A DNA stretch of 61,457 bases from Chlorokybus atmophyticus (taxonomy: Eukaryota; Streptophyta; Chlorokybophyceae; Chlorokybales; Chlorokybaceae). The notes under the pieces are model-generated. The model saw only the letters and a list, made by a program, of their open reading frames with translations. It searched no databases and was not told the DNA's origin. The stretch is from positions 26,281 through 87,737 of the forward strand of contig RHPI01002071.1 in NCBI GenBank assembly GCA_009103225.1. The letters are read 5' to 3'. Within the stretch, counting starts at the first letter, position 1; each line of letters opens with the position of its first letter. A program made the translations under genes and the position numbers. This document shows, piece after piece, positions 33,701 to 45,562 of this stretch.

Positions 33701-35167
33701 ACAGGTTGCCACCGCAGTTGTAGTTCTGACCGTTGCAAACCATGCGTCGGTGACTTGTGCACATGATACAATAAGCAACACAAGTGATGGCGCATTAGGG
33801 ATAATTCAGTGGCTAACACAATACGATGATGTAGAGACACATTGCGCATGCAAGGCGTCCTGTGAAAGCTACATGACAACACATCCCACCAGCATGAAAC
33901 TAGCTATATTTGTGTATGTACTACAGTGACATAGACTCCCATGGCAGTACTGCCTGTGCTGCAGTGGAAATGATCACAACACGGCCTAAGAGCATTGATC
34001 GGCATATAATCAACGTGGAATCCAATGCTTCTCACGACACACACACAAGCCATTCAACTGCGCAAACTGCCACTGGTAGTTATCCTGGATTCAGTTGCTC
34101 ACAGCATTTCACGGTTTGTTAGATATTGGTAAGTCTTGTTTACAAAGCAGGGTGGTAATCTGTGCGCATTGGGTACGGTGACGTCTGTGTGAGCCACACA
34201 GCTGACCAAACCAGTTTTCTGATGTGCACTTCACACGTAAAACACCTGGTATTTGGTGACACACATGCGTGCGCAAGTACAATGTCAGTAACAGCTGACG
34301 AGATGCCTCACTTGTGTTGGCAAACGCACGCATGCGCCCGCATACCTGCGCTCCAAGCGTTCGTAGGAACCCCTGCCCCCATTCCATCCTCCCCGTGCCA
34401 TGCCAGTTCATGTCCGCAATGTAGTGAGCGACAACACCTGACATGGTAAAGGAATGCACGTTGGCACAGTGTCAATGACTCTGCTATAATAAGTGCAAAG
34501 CAAAGCAAAACTGTAAGGAGGCACCGTTTCACCAGCAAGTTGCAACTGACACTGCAACACTGCACCACTCTACTACTGTCGCTGTACTCACGAATGCATG
34601 CATACTGCACAGCAAGAAAACTGCAAGATTGGCAAAACCCTTGCTCTCCCCCTCTGTGTCCCGCACACCACTTTCGTTGTGCGTGTACACTGCACGGGCA
34701 TGTGGTGCATGTACGGTGCTGACCACCAACGACCACAACAAAGAAGCAACAACAACCCAATGCCGCATTGGACTGTAACCCCACCCATAAACCCACCCAC
34801 CAAAGAGGAAAGCCACGAGTCTCCTTGTCTTGACATCCTCCTCCGCCCATGGCGGTGGCCCCTTTGTGGCGCGGACGTACTGTGCTGCGGCAGCGTGGAA
34901 CGGTGGCCAGTGGGCGACCTCCCCGGCGTCGTGGTCATGGCCGCAGGTGAAGCCGTAGTCAGGGAAGGGGGCGCCGCCGTGCAGGGCGTCCAGGTTGTCC
35001 AGCAGGAGGCGGCGGTAGGACGGGTCGGTGGGACCCCACTGAAGAGCCCTCTCAGCCATTAGGTTGTGCGCGACCATACCGCAGGATGACACCCCCGTAG
35101 GCAGCATTGTAAGTAGCAGCGACAGCAACCACAGGGACAGCCATGTCGCCGCCGCCGCCGCCGCCAT
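30715..35167 (-). CDS. GPLD1-like: GPI-specific phospholipase D homologue, nine exons
   Basis: Exons on the minus strand: 35167-34801, 34437-34346, 33725-33456, 33264-32767, 32638-32140, 32042-31970, 31867-31575, 31499-30988, 30867-30715. All have GT-AG borders and matching phases, giving 918 aa (human GPLD1 is about 840). Residues 1-30 form a signal peptide ending GVSS before CGMVAHNLM. The zinc-dependent phospholipase C-type domain follows, with HDAGEVAHWPPFH, VVAHYIADMNWHGTG, WGQGFLRTLGA and AHTAGDTGGD supplying the metal-binding His/Asp residues. The C-terminal half has FG-GAP/integrin-like beta-propeller repeats with Ca-binding loops DLNGDGVEDLVVGTP, DFNRDGVLDLAVGAP, DIDGDGAQDLVV, DFDGDGSDDLVAS and DLDGDGRPELAAS. 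The family cleaves GPI anchors and is secreted. A TGTAA sequence, the volvocine polyadenylation signal, overlaps the stop codon. Confidence 0.93.
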
Positions 35168-35689
35168 GTCGCCGCCCTCCACAACCGCACCCACGTCAGT
35201 CTGGTTGATACTTTGCACTTTATGCTCTTATGGATACCGGCGACGGGTTCCATATGAACATCCGTACGGATAACTGACTCTGAGCTTCACACATGACTGA
35301 CTCATACTACATGGGCCACAAATAGTTTGGTAAACATTATATGGACAATGCACAGTTCTGGCCACCAACTTTTGGCGTACAGATGATTACACTAGTCTCT
35401 AATGTAGATTGCTCGATTCATGTAATTCTGATGGAAAATGCGGTCGATTATCACCGCATGGTACAACTTGTACAAGTGGTACAAGTTTATGGTCCATTAG
35501 CACCCACCGAGCAAAGTAGGTATCATACGTACAGAGTTACATGACACAAGTGGAGAGTATTGCTTGGTGTGAGCATCGCAGACTCCATCCATGCACAACT
35601 CAAACAAATCTCAATTACGTGTAGTGAGAGTAAGTTTTAAGTGTTGATGTATACATTTATATATGCGCATGCATGTCACCTGCACGAGA
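35168..35689. promoter_or_regulatory. Upstream region of the phospholipase gene
   Basis: The 5' flank of the minus-strand gene. A CCG triplet run (about 35148-35163) overlaps the Ala-rich start of the signal peptide. GTACAA repeats (TACAACTTGTACAAGTGGTACAAG, about 35462-35485) form a small palindrome. No TATA box is evident. Confidence 0.3.
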
Positions 35690-35730
35690 CACAGAGAGAG
35701 AGAGAGAGAGAGAGAGCGAGAGCGCGCGCG

Positions 35731-35797
<67 letters not shown>
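35690..35797. repeat. (GA)n/(CG)n microsatellite
   Basis: GA repeats flank a (CG)n core and run directly into the assembly gap. Confidence 0.95.
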
Positions 35798-36744
35798 NNN
35801 NNNNNNNNNNNNNNNNNNNNNNNNNNNNNNNNNNNNNNNNNNNNNNNNNNNNNNNNNNNNNNNNNNNNNNNNNNNNNNNNNNNNNNNNNNNNNNNNNNNN
35901 NNNNNNNNNNNNNNNNNNNNNNNNNNNNNNNNNNNNNNNNNNNNNNNNNNNNNNNNNNNNNNNNNNNNNNNNNNNNNNNNNNNNNNNNNNNNNNNNNNNN
36001 NNNNNNNNNNNNNNNNNNNNNNNNNNNNNNNNNNNNNNNNNNNNNNNNNNNNNNNNNNNNNNNNNNNNNNNNNNNNNNNNNNNNNNNNNNNNNNNNNNNN
36101 NNNNNNNNNNNNNNNNNNNNNNNNNNNNNNNNNNNNNNNNNNNNNNNNNNNNNNNNNNNNNNNNNNNNNNNNNNNNNNNNNNNNNNNNNNNNNNNNNNNN
36201 NNNNNNNNNNNNNNNNNNNNNNNNNNNNNNNNNNNNNNNNNNNNNNNNNNNNNNNNNNNNNNNNNNNNNNNNNNNNNNNNNNNNNNNNNNNNNNNNNNNN
36301 NNNNNNNNNNNNNNNNNNNNNNNNNNNNNNNNNNNNNNNNNNNNNNNNNNNNNNNNNNNNNNNNNNNNNNNNNNNNNNNNNNNNNNNNNNNNNNNNNNNN
36401 NNNNNNNNNNNNNNNNNNNNNNNNNNNNNNNNNNNNNNNNNNNNNNNNNNNNNNNNNNNNNNNNNNNNNNNNNNNNNNNNNNNNNNNNNNNNNNNNNNNN
36501 NNNNNNNNNNNNNNNNNNNNNNNNNNNNNNNNNNNNNNNNNNNNNNNNNNNNNNNNNNNNNNNNNNNNNNNNNNNNNNNNNNNNNNNNNNNNNNNNNNNN
36601 NNNNNNNNNNNNNNNNNNNNNNNNNNNNNNNNNNNNNNNNNNNNNNNNNNNNNNNNNNNNNNNNNNNNNNNNNNNNNNNNNNNNNNNNNNNNNNNNNNNN
36701 NNNNNNNNNNNNNNNNNNNNNNNNNNNNNNNNNNNNNNNNNNNN
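35798..36744. other. Assembly gap, 947 N
   Basis: Unsequenced. Frames that appear to cross it are artefacts. Confidence 0.99.
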
Positions 36745-37092
36745 AGGGGGTAACAAATAGTTTACCTTATAATCGCACAAATTTCATCAATTTATTGAAG
36801 AATATGGGTTTACAATGCAAGTAGTGTATATATCACTTACGAAGTGTTTTTGCAGCATGAGTTTTGTACAGTAAGTAGTGTATATCAATGAAGCATGAGG
36901 TATATGTTACTTATGCAGTATAACCACGTATAACATGTATTATGTGTGCGTACAAACGTGTGTATGTTATAACTTCACATCTGTATCATATCAACTACAT
37001 CATTTCGACTGCACCATGTATGTAACAGATAATATGATATATTATTTAAGCAATCTATGCATAAAAGTTTTGCAATAATATGTGCATGAGAC
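36745..37092. other. AT-rich flank of the second Gypsy copy
   Basis: Repeats of GTAGTGTATAT and TATGTTAC-like words. No gene seen. Confidence 0.4.
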
Positions 37093-39369
37093 ATGCATCA
37101 TATCACGTGCATTAAATGTAGCATTTGTTGTGGCGCATCATCAATAGCGGCATCGTCGGAAGCCACAAGTGGTGCTGCCTCGGCAGCCACAACCATTGCT
37201 GGGTCGACGCCATCAACAACACTATCGGCATCCACACTAACCACGACAGCAGGTGCAAGCACCCCTGGCACCATGCTATCTCCGGTGATGGAAAGCACCG
37301 ACGCCGCGGCAGCCATGGTCGTCGGGTTCGGGGGTGGTGAAGCCACCACTCCTGCCTTCATTGGAGCCACGGCAGCAGCCACAATTGCTGCCACCCCTCA
37401 CGGCTGCAACCTCGGTGACGACAACTGCTGCAGGTGTCACAACCATCACTTCAAGTGATGCTGCCGCACCCATGGCAATACTACCACCTGAGGATTGAGC
37501 AGCACCACCACCAGCGCTTGATGTCACTTAGCAAGTGCCACGCGGACCGCAAGCAGCCCGAGCCTGGGCGTCCGTTCTGCGCAACATCGAGCCCACCACC
37601 ATTGCGTACGGACCGGGGGGCAGCGCACCACACGTGTGGCACGCGATAATTGCATCTTGCCCCTACCACCTCCAGAGTACCACACGCTACCGGAACCCAC
37701 CCAGCAACAGTTGCAGGACGAAATTCTCGCCGGCATTGCTCCGAAGATGAGGGATCGGCTCTTCGGGGTCACCTACCGGCGACCCGCTGTGTTGGAGCTG
37801 GCCATACAACTGTTCTTGGCGTTGCACGCGAAGCTGCAGGGCGCACCCAGCCAATCGCGACAGCCAATGCCCGCGCAACAGATTGGCTTCGAGCCCTCAG
37901 TGCTGGACCTACTCAGACTTCAGCGCCGTAAAGAAGACCTCGTAGTGACCACGGCGGACATGCCGTTGGGCACTGACCTCGCGCTTCGAGGGCTCACCCA
38001 GGGAAGCCGGCAGGAGCGGTTTTCTGCCCTTGAACAAGCACATCGCTATTGAGTGGACCAAGCAGTACAAGTTGACGCACGCCGTGAAGCGTACGAGGCA
38101 GCATACGCCGTTTCAGTGCCGATCGCGGCGGCGACGGATGTCGCCAGCACCTCTACTACAATGACCGTGGTGCAGCCCACATCAACCGCAGTCGCTCCGC
38201 CAGGGCAAGCAATTGGTGCGGAGGGCTTTGGCTCAACAATTAAGGGGGGTAATCGCCTCGCTGCTGCCTTTACTGGTTGAAAACATGCCCAACGATCAAC
38301 GCGATTTAGGGTTGTGTGGTGTCCTCTTGTGGGGTGGTACCTCACCCCACAAGGGGACACCACACAACGAGGAGGAGCTGATATGGTGGGTGAGCAACAA
38401 CTCCGCACCGCACTCATATGACAAGCAGTTTTGCTGCATAAGCCTAAGGGCAGTGCATTAAGACAGATGATGGGGATGCGATGAGAAGGCAGCGCCACCC
38501 GAGCACGTCTCGTGACATGGCTCGTTGCCAACCACCCTGCCGTCCCCATGTTTGCCTTTAGCAATAGAGCACCATAGTTGGGGGCATTCGTTCACTCGCT
38601 GCGACAAGCCTTTGATAAGGCTGCCACCACGGCTCCGGATACGATGGAGGTAGTGCAAGAGGCAATGGTGCAGCTGCCAGGGGTAGAAGCAGCACGGTAA
38701 CGACGGCGCATCGCCATTGCTCATGAGCTACACGCACAGCAGACTGACCCCTAGCGCACCATACGTGCACGCGCCATGACCGTGCTCGATGTGGGTGTGG
38801 TACAAGGAAGGTGGGATGCCTACATGTCAGGGATCTTACGAGTCCCAACAATCGCTCACGACATGCGGCGACAGCTACTACGTGCAGTGTACCTGCAGCC
38901 CATGCCTCAATACCATCATTGGACTGACATGGGCACGGAGCCCACGGCCACGTGGGAAGGGACATTGGTCAGAGAAGCGGTTCATGCCATCCGATGGACG
39001 TACGCCGCAGAGCAAGCTGAACGCGACGCAGGCCCACAAACACCGGTGCCTTCAGGTTTTCCTCCACAGCCATTGAGTACACCCACGGGCATGATCCCAT
39101 CCTCGCAGAGACAGCGTCCACCTGTACCGCCACTACAACCGGCGCCGCAACACCCAGCACCATGGCCTCCCCGTGTCTACCAACCACCACAACAAGGTCG
39201 GTTCGGCAGAGGGAGAGGGCAAGAAGGGGGTCCTCTGGACCCAGCAGACAGAGGATCTTTGGCTGCACTGCGCTCAGCACCCCTAGCTGAGAGACATGAG
39301 GCCCGGATGGTGGCAGCCCGCACGGAGAGGCTGCGCATCAACGCCAACGCGGCCATGGTTGCCAACTAA
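37093..39369 (+). pseudogene. gag: Gag region of the second DNMT-Gypsy copy
   Basis: The copy starts within the Ala/Thr/Ser-rich linker (ASSEATSGAASAAT, compare 5580-5700), so capsid and knuckles are lost. It continues with EPTTIAYGPGG, PEYHTLPEPTQQQLQDEILA and LELAIQLFLALHAKLQG, then a degenerate stretch to 38770, and a frame 38776-39369 (WEGTLVREAVHAIRWTYAAE, RVYQPPQQGRFGRGRG). It ends MVAN followed by a TAA where the other copy has CAA. It supplied the reference for recognising insertions in the left copy. Confidence 0.75.
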
Positions 39370-39415
39370 AGCAAGCACGTGATCGTCAATGGACTGGCAC
39401 CCAAGTGTGTGATGA
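39370..39415 (+). other. Internal-deletion junction: protease start joined to RNase H
   Basis: The protease N-terminus (VIVNGLAPKCVM) passes directly into NENKKERVVLYASR, the start of RNase H. Everything between, which in the minus-strand copy includes the methyltransferase and RT, is absent. Confidence 0.75.
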
Positions 39416-39960
39416 CCATAATGAGAACAAGAAGGAGCGGGTGGTGTTATACGCCAGCCGAAAAAAAAAACAGCGCCGAGGCCAACTACAGCAGCTACGA
39501 GGGGGAGTGCCTCGCTGCAGTGTGGGCTATCTCTTTCTTCCGACTTTTCCTCTTCAATTGACAATTTTAATTAACCACCAATTATTAGCCACTTAAGTGG
39601 TTGATGATCAACCAACATCTGACCAGGGAACTTGCTCTCTGGGCCTTGCTGGTGCAAGAGCATGACTTCGAATTTGACCACCGCGCCGGCCTTGTAAACC
39701 AAGACGCCAATGGCCTCAGTAACCCTCACCTCAGCACCAACGATGCAACCGGAGCTCGGCATGAGCTCGGCCTTACAGCGGTCGCTCCCACCGTTGCACC
39801 CGTGTTTGCTGCTGCCGCGTTACGCTCAGGGCGCAAGACCAACACCACTGCCACATCAACGGCGGAGGAGATTCCTGCCCTTGAGTCTACCAGCCCCACA
39901 GTGACCACACCCCTAGGGGACGCCCACGCGGTCGACATTAAAGTCAAACAAAAAGCTGGC
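39416..39960 (+). pseudogene. RNase H of the second DNMT-Gypsy copy
   Basis: KERVVLYASRKKKQRRG, then in a shifted frame SSYEGECLAAVWA, ELALWALLVQEHDFEFDHRA and NQDANGLSNPHLSTND. A run of ten A causes the first shift. The chain otherwise parallels 13270-13800. Confidence 0.8.
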
Positions 39961-40029
39961 ACCCACCGACACCAGGCAGGCCATATGGCTGGACAAGCCA
40001 TCAATCTCCTTCCTTTAAAGTGGCTAGCT

Positions 40030-41190
40030 TCCCTTTGGCATGAGTGCACGCGAGAGAGATTGTGTCAACCAACGCACCCGCCACTATCGGTGGGCAGACG
40101 ACAAGCTGTATTGCCGCTTTCATGACGAAGACAAGGAGGTGCCGACACCAGCCACACGCGCGGGCATCATCACTGCCCTCCACACTGAGCTTGGACACTT
40201 CGGTGTCAAGCGTACATCAAGCCTGGTAAGGGCACAATGTTGGTGGTATGGGTTGTCCAAGCAGGTGTAGGGTTTCGTTAGTCACTGCCAACAGTGTGAC
40301 ATGGTGCGCGCCAGCCTCAACACACGTAGCGCCACCTTGCACCCACTCCCCATCTCCGGTCTTTGCTATTGTTGGGGACTAGACATTGGGAGACTTGGCA
40401 CCCTCGGCACGTGGCAACTGGTACATCCTGGTCACGATCGAGCACTGCGTCAAATGGGTGGAGCTGGTGCCATTACCCGACAAGAGCAGCAGGGGGGTGT
40501 CTCAAGCCTTCCTCTCCCATGTCCTCAGCCGGTTCGGCAGCTGCGATGAGGTCAGCACCGACCAAGGCACTGAATTCAGAGGGGAGTTCGACACCCTTTT
40601 ACACAGATGCTACATCGATCACCGCCGTAACTCACGTGACCACCCCCAAGCCGGCGGTCTCGCCGAGCGGACAGTACAGACCATCAAGAAGGCACTCCGC
40701 AAGTACGTGCTGGAGTATGAAAAAGAACACCTGAGACGACCACCTTCCGTGGGTGGCTCTTGGATATCAATCATCAAAGCAGGTGGCTGCGCGCGAGTAC
40801 AGCCCATACTACCTGCTGTTTGGCCGTGCGCCATTGCTTCCCTTTCGTGCACAGCAGAAGGTAGATCGTGTGGTGAACAACCTTGACGATCCCAACTGAA
40901 TGCACCACAACATTACCACACGTGCTGCGCTGTTCGAACGCACCGTCCCTATGGCCTTCAACAACCTACGCATCGCGCAGCACCGTGACACTCTGCGCTA
41001 CGAGTGCGTGCGCAGCGGCTTTTACAAGGAGCGCCAACGGCGGTTTCAAGCAAGGGACTTTGCCTATCGCATGGCAGCCACCAAGGACACGCTTGACACC
41101 TCCGTGGGCCGCACCGTCTACAAGGTACTTAAGGTGTACCCCACAGGGGTGCTGGACCTCCTGGGTAAAAATAGAGAGAGGTTGTAAGAC
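40030..41190 (+). pseudogene. Integrase of the second DNMT-Gypsy copy
   Basis: HHCC region (TELGHFGVKR, then CHQQCDM-like after a TAG where the other copy has CAG). The catalytic core has ILVTIEHCVKWVELVPL, STDQGTEFRGEFD with the Asp intact, and AERTVQTIKKALRKY. Then come REYSPYYLLFGRAP-like and MAFNNLRIAQHRDTLRYE. A shift near 40390 and another near 40780 break it. Confidence 0.85.
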
Positions 41191-41193
41191 AAC

Positions 41194-41436
41194 ATGGTGA
41201 ACTGCGCGCCATGTCACCTCCCTGACGTAGCTGGCTTTGGGCGCATCCAGCACCCTCGCCCCGCCCGCAGTGAACGCTGCGGCAGCGCCGACGACGACGC
41301 ACTCATGATGCTCTGCAATGGCTGTAACAAGGGCCTGCATTGCTACTGTCTGGAGCCCCCATTGGACGCAATACCCATGGAGGAGGAGTATTGGTGCGAC
41401 AATTGCCGCGCCAATGGCCCTTCTCACTTGCGTTAG
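41194..41436 (+). CDS. PHD finger of the second DNMT-Gypsy copy
   Basis: Core at 41278-41406: RCGSADDDALMMLCNGC, NKGLHCYCLEPPLD, YWCDNCRANG. It keeps seven of eight zinc ligands, with the first Cys missing (SERCGS against TRCKRCGS). An in-frame TAA precedes the domain at about 41185. Conservation of this finger in two copies that are otherwise full of lesions argues it is an original part of the element. Confidence 0.8.
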   Translation: MVNCAPCHLPDVAGFGRIQHPRPARSERCGSADDDALMMLCNGCNKGLHCYCLEPPLDAIPMEEEYWCDNCRANGPSHLR

Positions 41437-41486
41437 CAGCTGAGCCCTGGAGCTGAAACCTCCTCAGAAGCTCAAGGGGGGTGGCT

Positions 41487-41717
41487 TGTTGACTGTGTGT
41501 CCTACAGCACATCATGTACATTAAGGAGGACACCGACTCCACATGTCCGTATAACTCAGTAGCAGCGGAGCAGCTCCACAAAGCCTTTGTCGCCAGAGCT
41601 GGGTTATCTTTTGCTTTTGCGACACGTTGCAGTATGTTGCAGTAGCATGGCTAGCAAGCATGTCTTTCCCTGCAGCTGTCCGAGACAGCGTGACCGTCGA
41701 CTCTCCTCGACCCGACA
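41487..41717 (+). mobile_element. 3' LTR of the second DNMT-Gypsy copy
   Basis: Starts TGTTGACTGTGTGTCC after the polypurine tract AAGGGGGGTGGCT and ends CTCGACCCGACA, 231 bp, TG...CA. Flanking sequence beyond is unrelated to the other LTRs. With the 5' part lost into or before the gap, no target-site duplication can be checked. Confidence 0.75.
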
Positions 41718-41979
41718 ATGCTTGCTATCTTTAAAGCACACCATTGCTGCAAAACAATAATAGCTTGGAAGGGTGAGAGGGGTAGGGTCACCAAGCTTAA
41801 GTACGGTGGCTGTCATTGTTCAGCAACAACGGTGCTAGGTACATATCAAGCGTATGTAGCTTTCGTAGCTAAGTGCGAGCAAACCGGCACATTCCTCAAG
41901 TATTTGTAGGCAACGCACCTTTCGTTGAACCACAACATGCTACCAAGGGCCCCACAGTACGTTATCTCACAACCACGTG

Positions 41980-42704
41980 AAGTATACAAATGCAACTTCA
42001 AACTGGAAGTCGGCAAGGGTTGTGAAGGGCGTCCTCCTCCACCAACACCAACTCAGCTATACAAGCTATACAACTACCCAAAAGCCAACGGCTAAGGGGC
42101 AACTCACGTGCATAGCATTAATACCAGTGAAGGCGGGGAAGGGAGGGGTCATATAAGAAGGGTGCACCACAACGCGAATCCTGCGCATCCTCAGCATGTC
42201 CGCATGTACATACGCAAAGGTGGCTAGTAGCACACTCTGTGCATAGCGCGCTTGGTTCCGCCCATGCATCCTTATGTTCACAACTACTGGCAAAGCCTCC
42301 CCTTCAATCACTTCCTCCGGCAACAATTGCATGTTGCAACCTCATCAGCTCTCTACTTAAGCTCCAGCAGGCACTTACAAGCCGGACTCTGCAAAGCTAC
42401 AACCATAGAGAGTTTAAGCGTTGTTTACCAAGCAATGATGTTGGCCGGCCAAGGAGAAGGGATTGTCATGTGCTCGTTTGCTTGCACGCCCGTTGAGGCA
42501 GTTGCTGCCAAAACAACCATAAGGATGCTGCACTGTAAGCAAGCTGAAGCTCCCGCGCCTCAACATGCAGGCAATGAGGACCAATCATATTGTGTTAGCA
42601 CAGTGCGTCCGCGTGCGTCTGTGCATGTGCGCCCATATGCATGTACTTGCGTGCATGCTTGTGTGCGTGCAAAGACTTGCGGGGAGGGGGGGGGGGGGGG
42701 GGGN

Positions 42705-42784
<80 letters not shown>

Positions 42785-43800
42785 GGTGTTCTTGTTTGAG
42801 CAGCAATGCCAGCACCTTGCGGCACGGACAGTCCTGTATGTATACAATGGCCTGGATGGTAAGGAAGGAGGAGGTGAGAATCTGTACACACAAGTATGCA
42901 TACTCACCTGCAGTTGCATGTGAATACGCGTTCGAGCAGGCATAGCTTAAACAAGCACAAGTGTGCGTCATGCATCTGCCTGAGCATGCCATTGTTTGTG
43001 TGTATACACGCGAGCACACGTGTGTGTTCTCGCCACCAGCTGCAGGTGTTGTGGGTGCAAGTGCATGTGGGTGTTCGTGGGTGCACTTGTTGGTGCGCAT
43101 ATGGTTGTGTGTACTCCTGTTTGCAATCCATGTACTCGTCACCAACACCCCCACCTCGCTTTTCACACTCACCCACAACATCGCGCATGCGCGCACATAC
43201 ATACACCCACCCACGGGGCTGTTCACGTACGCCTGTTTGCCAAAGACCAACACTTCACCACCATGGAGTCTTGGACATTCATGCACATGTGATCGCAACC
43301 CGTCCCCACCTCCTAAACATCAACGTGGCCTGACTAACAATGCCCAACCGCCTTGGAGGAGGGGAGGTGGTCAACCATGTGGTGGTGAGGGGGGTGGAGG
43401 AGGAGTTGTAAGGTATAGTAGCCTTAAGCTTGTGCTCGCCTCCCCCCTGGCATGCTTTTCCAGCTGCTGCCGACGACACTCGGCGGCGGCGATGTGACTG
43501 CTCACACGCTCTACTCTAGCTTCACTTCATGCCGTTGTTTAGCCCTGGCCAAGAGAACGGCTGACAATCACCTGAGCTTACCGTCAGATGAGCATAGAGT
43601 TGGTCCGCTGCTGCTTACCACACGGCGGACAGACCATACTCTTCCTGTTTGTTTGGGAAGCAGGCCTTGGTTTTGCGGGCGGCGGCGGCAGGCGTGTTGG
43701 GTCATAGTCGTGGTTGTCGGGGTAGGCGACGGGGAGGGCATTGGTAAGCTGGTGATGGCGAGAGCAAAGGCGGCATTGTTATCCTGGTGGTCCGCTAGAT
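41980..43800 (-). CDS. Possible minus-strand multi-exon gene, unknown
   Basis: The best exon is 42340-42108 on the minus strand. It has an AG acceptor, the frame LLPEEVIEGEALPVVVNIRM...RYAQSVLLATFAYVHADMLR...FPAFTGINAMH, and a consensus GTGAGT donor. A downstream candidate near 42050-42000 ends LVEEDALHNPCRLPV and a stop. Upstream candidates are 42880-42790 (LTSSFLTIQAIVYIQ) and about 43280-43210 (LHGGEVLVFGKQAYVNS). Junction phases were not reconciled and no family is recognised. Confidence 0.35.
42685..42783. repeat. Poly-G run of about 99 bases with one N
   Basis: Almost certainly at least partly a sequencing or assembly artefact in an intron; the Gly-rich frames it creates are not real. 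Confidence 0.9.
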
Positions 43801-43858
43801 AGTGTCAGTGTGCATGTTGCTATGGAGTATCCAATGCACAATCACATTATCCGTGTGT

Positions 43859-45562
43859 GTTCAGGATAGCACATGCGCATAGCACGCACGCATGTATACC
43901 GTCGTGTGCGCAGTTGCACACAAGTGCGCAATGTAAGCACGCAGCTGCATGGAGACAAAGCTTAAGGAGGTCTGCTGTTCTGCCGCAGATGGCACCACCG
44001 TTATGGCCACAGTGTGCCAGTACTTCTACTTCAACAGGGAAGGCAAGTTGCGTGATGTTGGATGCGGGGTTTGGTCCATGTCTTGGTTCCACAAGCTACA
44101 GGCAATTGGTTTTGCTGACTTGCTGACCAGTCATGTATATTGTGATATACAACACCACAAGTTGCTGCACCCGCTCATTGTTGTATAGGCACCTTGGTTG
44201 TTTGCGGTTACCTAAGAATGTACAAGTGTGTGACGTTGCTGGTGTAATCGTAATGTCGCAAATCTGCTAACGCACTCTTGTGAGTGCCATTGATTGCGAT
44301 GCTACACAGTTGTTGCTTTGTATGTGTTCTGAGTGAGCCGTTGCCTATGACAGAGTCAAAGGCTACATTCATCACGGAGGGCGTTGTTGGAGACACCAGC
44401 TTCAAGTACATTCCAGACATGCGTTTGTTCAGGATAGCACATGCGCATAGCACGCACGCATGTATACCGTCGTGTGCGCAGTTGCACACAAGTGCGCAAT
44501 GTAAGCACGCAGCTGCATGGAGACAAAGCTTAAGGAGGTCTGCTGTTCTGCCGCAGATGGCACCACCGTTATGGCCACAGTGTGCCAGTACTTCTACTTC
44601 AACAGGGAAGGCAAGTTGCGTGATGTTGGATGCGGGGTTTGGTCCATGTCTTGGTTCCACAAGCTACAGGCAATTGGTTTTGCTGACTTGCTGACCAGTC
44701 ATGTATATTGTGATATACAACACCACAAGTTGCTGCACCCGCTCATTGTTGTATAGGCACCTTGGTTGTTTGCGGTTACCTAAGAATGTACAAGTGTGTG
44801 ACGTTGCTGGTGTAATCGTAATGTCGCAAATCTGCTAACGCACTCTTGTGAGTGCCATTGATTGCGATGCTACACAGTTGTTGCTTTGTATGTGTTCTGA
44901 GTGAGCCGTTGCCTATGACAGAGTCAAAGGCTACATTCATCACGGAGGGCGTTGTTGGAGACACCAGCTTCAAGTACATTCCAGACATGCGTTTGTTCAG
45001 GATAGCACATGCGCATAGCACGCACGCATGTATACCGTCGTGTGCGCAGTTGCACACAAGTGCGCAATGTAAGCACGCAGCTGCATGGAGACAAAGCTTA
45101 AGGAGGTCTGCTGTTCTGCCGCAGATGGCACCACCGTTATGGCCACAGTGTGCCAGTACTTCTACTTCAACAGGGAAGGCAAGTTGCGTGATGTTGGATG
45201 CGGGGTTTGGTCCATGTCTTGGTTCCACAAGCTACAGGCAATTGGTTTTGCTGACTTGCTGACCAGTCATGTATATTGTGATATACAACACCACAAGTTG
45301 CTGCACCCGCTCATTGTTGTATAGGCACCTTGGTTGTTTGCGGTTACCTAAGAATGTACAAGTGTGTGACGTTGCTGGTGTAATCGTAATGTCGCAAATC
45401 TGCTAACGCACTCTTGTGAGTGCCATTGATTGCGATGCTACACAGTTGTTGCTTTGTATGTGTTCTGAGTGAGCCGTTGCCTATGACAGAGTCAAAGGCT
45501 ACATTCATCACGGAGGGCGTTGTTGGAGACACCAGCTTCAAGTACATTCCAGACATGCGTTT
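43859..45562. repeat. 568-bp unit in three tandem copies
   Basis: Units 43859-44426, 44427-44994 and 44995-45562 look identical by eye. Each contains a plus-strand 79-codon frame (METKLKEVCCSAADGTTVM ... QAIGFADLLTSH) and, on the other strand, a 150-codon frame in the units that join onto another unit. The last unit ends in TTCCAG, which serves as the splice acceptor of the protease exon downstream. No family is recognised for either frame. It is either a very recent tandem amplification or an assembly artefact. Confidence 0.9.

Noticed and set aside
35611-36824. Long frames of 365-389 codons over the N gap
   Set aside because: They translate unknown bases plus GA/CG microsatellite and carry no information.
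42560-42945. Gly- or Pro-rich frames around 42.7 kb
   Set aside because: They come from the poly-G run with an N and occur in several frames on both strands.
44208-45228. 150-codon minus-strand frames repeated in the 568-bp units as three genes
   Set aside because: Both strands of the unit are open, no domain is seen, and the repeats explain the recurrence. They are kept as one repeat feature.
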